In this document: positions 5,410 through 5,861 of the stretch, piece by piece
Numbering within the stretch: position 1 is the stretch's first letter
Layout of the letters: each line of letters begins with the position of its first letter
DNA from: a bacterium
GTDB lineage: Bacteria > Bacillota > Clostridia > Christensenellales > CAG-138
DNA length: 5,861 nucleotides
Assembly (NCBI GenBank): GCA_029218485.1
Contig: JAQXRK010000024.1
Coordinates: 1-5,861, forward strand
Reading direction: 5' to 3'
Notes under the pieces: model-generated
The model's input: only the letters and a program-made list of their open reading frames with translations
Database searches by the model: none
What the model was told of the DNA's origin: nothing
Translations under genes and position numbers: made by a program

Positions 5410-5861
5410 ATGCTGACAAAGGAACGGATCATCGAGCTGCTGGGCCTTGAACCGCTTGCGGTGGAGGGCGGCATGTACAGGAAGACGTATCGGAGCGAGG
5501 AGGTGCTCTCAAACAGCGAGGGACGGACGGGCGACCACCGGCTTGGCGGCGCCATCCTGTACCTGCTCACGCCGGACACGTTTTCGCGCATGCACCGGCT
5601 GCCGACCGACGAGATATGGCACTTCTATATGGGCGCGGCGTGCGAAACGACCGTGCTGCTGCCCGATGGCACCGGCTATACGATCCGGCTCGGGCACGAT
5701 CTGGAGAACGGCGAGGTTGTGCAGGCCGTCGCGCCGCGCGGCGCCTGGCAGGGCACGCGGCTCGTGGGCGACGGGGAATGGGCGCTGCTCGGAACGACGC
5801 TCGCGCCGGACTTTGAGCCCTCGGACTATGAGGACGGCGACCGCGAAGCGCTGATGGCGGC
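5410..5861 (+). CDS. DUF985 / Cupin_5 family protein (3' end outside the window)
   Basis: 150 complete codons are present and the frame is open at the window edge. The N-terminal LGLEPLAVEGGMYRKTYRSEE (11-31), the GAILYLLTPDTFSRMHRLPTDEIWHFYMG block (47-75) and the APRGAWQGTRLVGDGEWALLGTTLAPDFEPSDYEDGDREAL segment (108-148) are characteristic of the DUF985 (Cupin_5) beta-barrel family. His62, Glu68 and His71 are the likely metal or ligand-binding residues of the cupin. Family members usually end a few residues after the DREAL motif, so only a short tail should be missing. The biochemical function of the family is not established; it resembles sugar-epimerase-like cupins. It lies 47 bases after rsmG with no terminator or promoter that I can see between them, so it is probably the third gene of the mnmG operon. 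Confidence 0.9.
   Translation, partial: MLTKERIIELLGLEPLAVEGGMYRKTYRSEEVLSNSEGRTGDHRLGGAILYLLTPDTFSRMHRLPTDEIWHFYMGAACETTVLLPDGTGYTIRLGHDLENGEVVQAVAPRGAWQGTRLVGDGEWALLGTTLAPDFEPSDYEDGDREALMA

Overview
This is a GC-rich window of ordinary chromosomal DNA. It most likely comes from a high-GC member of the Clostridia/Firmicutes. The evidence is an AddA-type (not RecB-type) helicase-nuclease C-terminus, a YhaM-type exoribonuclease, a neighbouring mnmG-rsmG pair and strong AGGAGG-like ribosome binding sites. Genus cannot be told from the sequence. No phage, insertion sequence, CRISPR array, tRNA or rRNA gene is visible.

Layout. Positions 2-226 hold the last codons of addA on the plus strand. It is closed by a tandem pair of hairpins, the second being a textbook intrinsic terminator (287-314). 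A minus-strand block follows: a TRIC/UPF0126 seven-helix membrane protein (444-1130), an intergenic spacer carrying four copies of a short GTAACC-plus-hairpin repeat at 63-69 bp intervals (1197-1411), and yhaM (1408-2361). The yhaM stop codon lies inside the fourth repeat copy. yhaM has a clear extended -10 promoter at 2396-2404.

The 414-bp divergent region between yhaM and mnmG (2362-2775) contains the yhaM promoter, a possible small unrecognised gene on the plus strand (2494-2685), a short inverted repeat and a probable mnmG promoter. The -10 of that promoter sits so close to the first mnmG ATG that the transcript may be leaderless. A plus-strand operon follows: mnmG (2776-4692), rsmG (4679-5362, overlapping mnmG by 14 bases) and a DUF985/Cupin_5 protein (from 5410, cut by the window end after 150 codons).

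How the genes relate. mnmG modifies tRNA wobble uridines and rsmG methylates 16S rRNA, so the operon is a translation-fidelity unit. yhaM, divergent from it, is an RNA 3'-end trimming nuclease. addA belongs to double-strand-break repair. No new multi-gene system is evident. The points most worth following up are the repeat array, the possibly leaderless mnmG start and the small unknown ORF.
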